From positions 1 to 13,815 of the forward strand of contig CALBPW010000525.1 in NCBI GenBank assembly GCA_937899145.1: DNA of 13,815 nt. Direction: 5' to 3'. The notes below the pieces were generated by a model. The model searched no databases and had not been told where the DNA came from. It was given only the letters and a program-made list of their open reading frames with translations. Below are positions 13,405 through 13,815 of the stretch, piece after piece (position 1 is the stretch's first letter; each line of letters begins with the position of its first letter). The DNA is from an uncultured Bacteroidota bacterium (GTDB lineage Bacteria > Bacteroidota > Bacteroidia > Bacteroidales > SZUA-534). The position numbers and the translations under genes are program-made.

Positions 13405-13815
13405 TCAATCAAATCCGTTCGGATGCCCTTTCTGCCAGTTCCATGAATCACGGCACATCTCCTCGATACCGTTTTCCGCCTCCCAGCCAAGCTCTTTTTT
13501 TGCCTTCTCAGGACTTGCGTAGCATTCGGCTATATCGCCTGCTCGCCTTGGTTTTATAGAATAAGGAATCTTGATATCATTTACCTTCTCGAAAGTCTTT
13601 ACTATCTCAAGCACAGAATAGCCATGACCCGTACCAAGATTGCAGATAAAACAGCCCGGGTTCGTGCGAAGCTTATCTATTGCCTTCACATGAGCCTTAG
13701 CAAGATCGACCACATGGATATAGTCTCTTACTCCCGTACCATCGGGCGTATCATAATCATCACCGAATACACCAAGCTCAGGAAGCTTCCCTACTGCGAC
13801 CTGCGTGATATAAGG
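13405..13815 (-). CDS. galE: UDP-glucose 4-epimerase, C-terminal part (5' end beyond window)
   Basis: The frame is open from the window edge to TGA at 13405, giving the last 136 residues of an enzyme of about 340. [45 protein letters not shown] is a textbook GalE segment with its sugar-nucleotide-binding residues. [39 protein letters not shown] and a closing [12 protein letters not shown] complete it. GalE interconverts UDP-glucose and UDP-galactose using tightly bound NAD, in the Leland pathway of galactose use and in surface polysaccharide synthesis. The ending is of Firmicutes type. The NAD-binding Rossmann half and the catalytic Tyr lie outside the window. Confidence 0.95.
   Translation of the reverse strand, partial: PYITQVAVGKLPELGVFGDDYDTPDGTGVRDYIHVVDLAKAHVKAIDKLRTNPGCFICNLGTGHGYSVLEIVKTFEKVNDIKIPYSIKPRRAGDIAECYASPEKAKKELGWEAENGIEEMCRDSWNWQKGHPNGFD

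Overview
The window looks like two pieces of DNA from different phyla joined inside one gene. Positions 1 to about 11,260 read as an uncultured Bacteroidales-type genome. The signs are promoter boxes of the TAnnTTTG type, genes without clear Shine-Dalgarno sites, a bactofilin/AtpZ pair, the block ftsH - DUF2007 - cdsA - psd, BACON domains and a long rod-shaped RNA resembling 6S. From about 11,340 to the right end the proteins read as Lachnospiraceae/Clostridia: the Asn/Gly-rich N-terminal part of FtsH, a PilZ protein, and a GalE ending of Firmicutes type. The switch lies within ftsH, so a chimeric contig is the simplest explanation. A real inter-phylum recombination is possible but much less likely.

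Left block (1-3168, minus strand): a tightly packed set of two small exported proteins of unknown function followed by a membrane-anchored Ser/Thr protein kinase. The kinase has one BACON-like domain before its transmembrane helix and at least two tandem ones after it, and runs off the left edge. The ORF list supplied with the window misses this gene because it has no stop inside the window.

Gap 3169-3958 holds no convincing protein gene. It contains a strong candidate for 6S RNA (minus strand, about 3450-3599 plus its terminator), a second intrinsic terminator with a possible second structured RNA, and divergent Bacteroidetes-type promoters.

Middle block (3959-8700, plus strand): bactofilin overlapping an AtpZ-like membrane protein, then a close-packed group of an AIM24/TIGR00266 protein, a solo DUF262 protein (GmrS-like), a small putative lipoprotein, and the ComM/YifB AAA+ ATPase. 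A two-way terminator follows.

Right part of the Bacteroidales segment (8785 to about 11,260, minus strand): a 55-residue 2[4Fe-4S] ferredoxin with its own promoter and an embedded palindrome, and the membrane-lipid genes psd and cdsA behind a DUF2007 gene. Between DUF2007 and ftsH lies a set of mutually exclusive hairpins. CdsA makes CDP-diacylglycerol and Psd makes phosphatidylethanolamine from phosphatidylserine, so this operon couples membrane lipid synthesis to the membrane protease FtsH.

Rightmost segment (about 11,340-13,815): the N-terminal two thirds of FtsH, a divergent PilZ gene, and the C-terminal part of galE at the edge. I saw no CRISPR array, tRNA, rRNA, insertion sequence or prophage gene.
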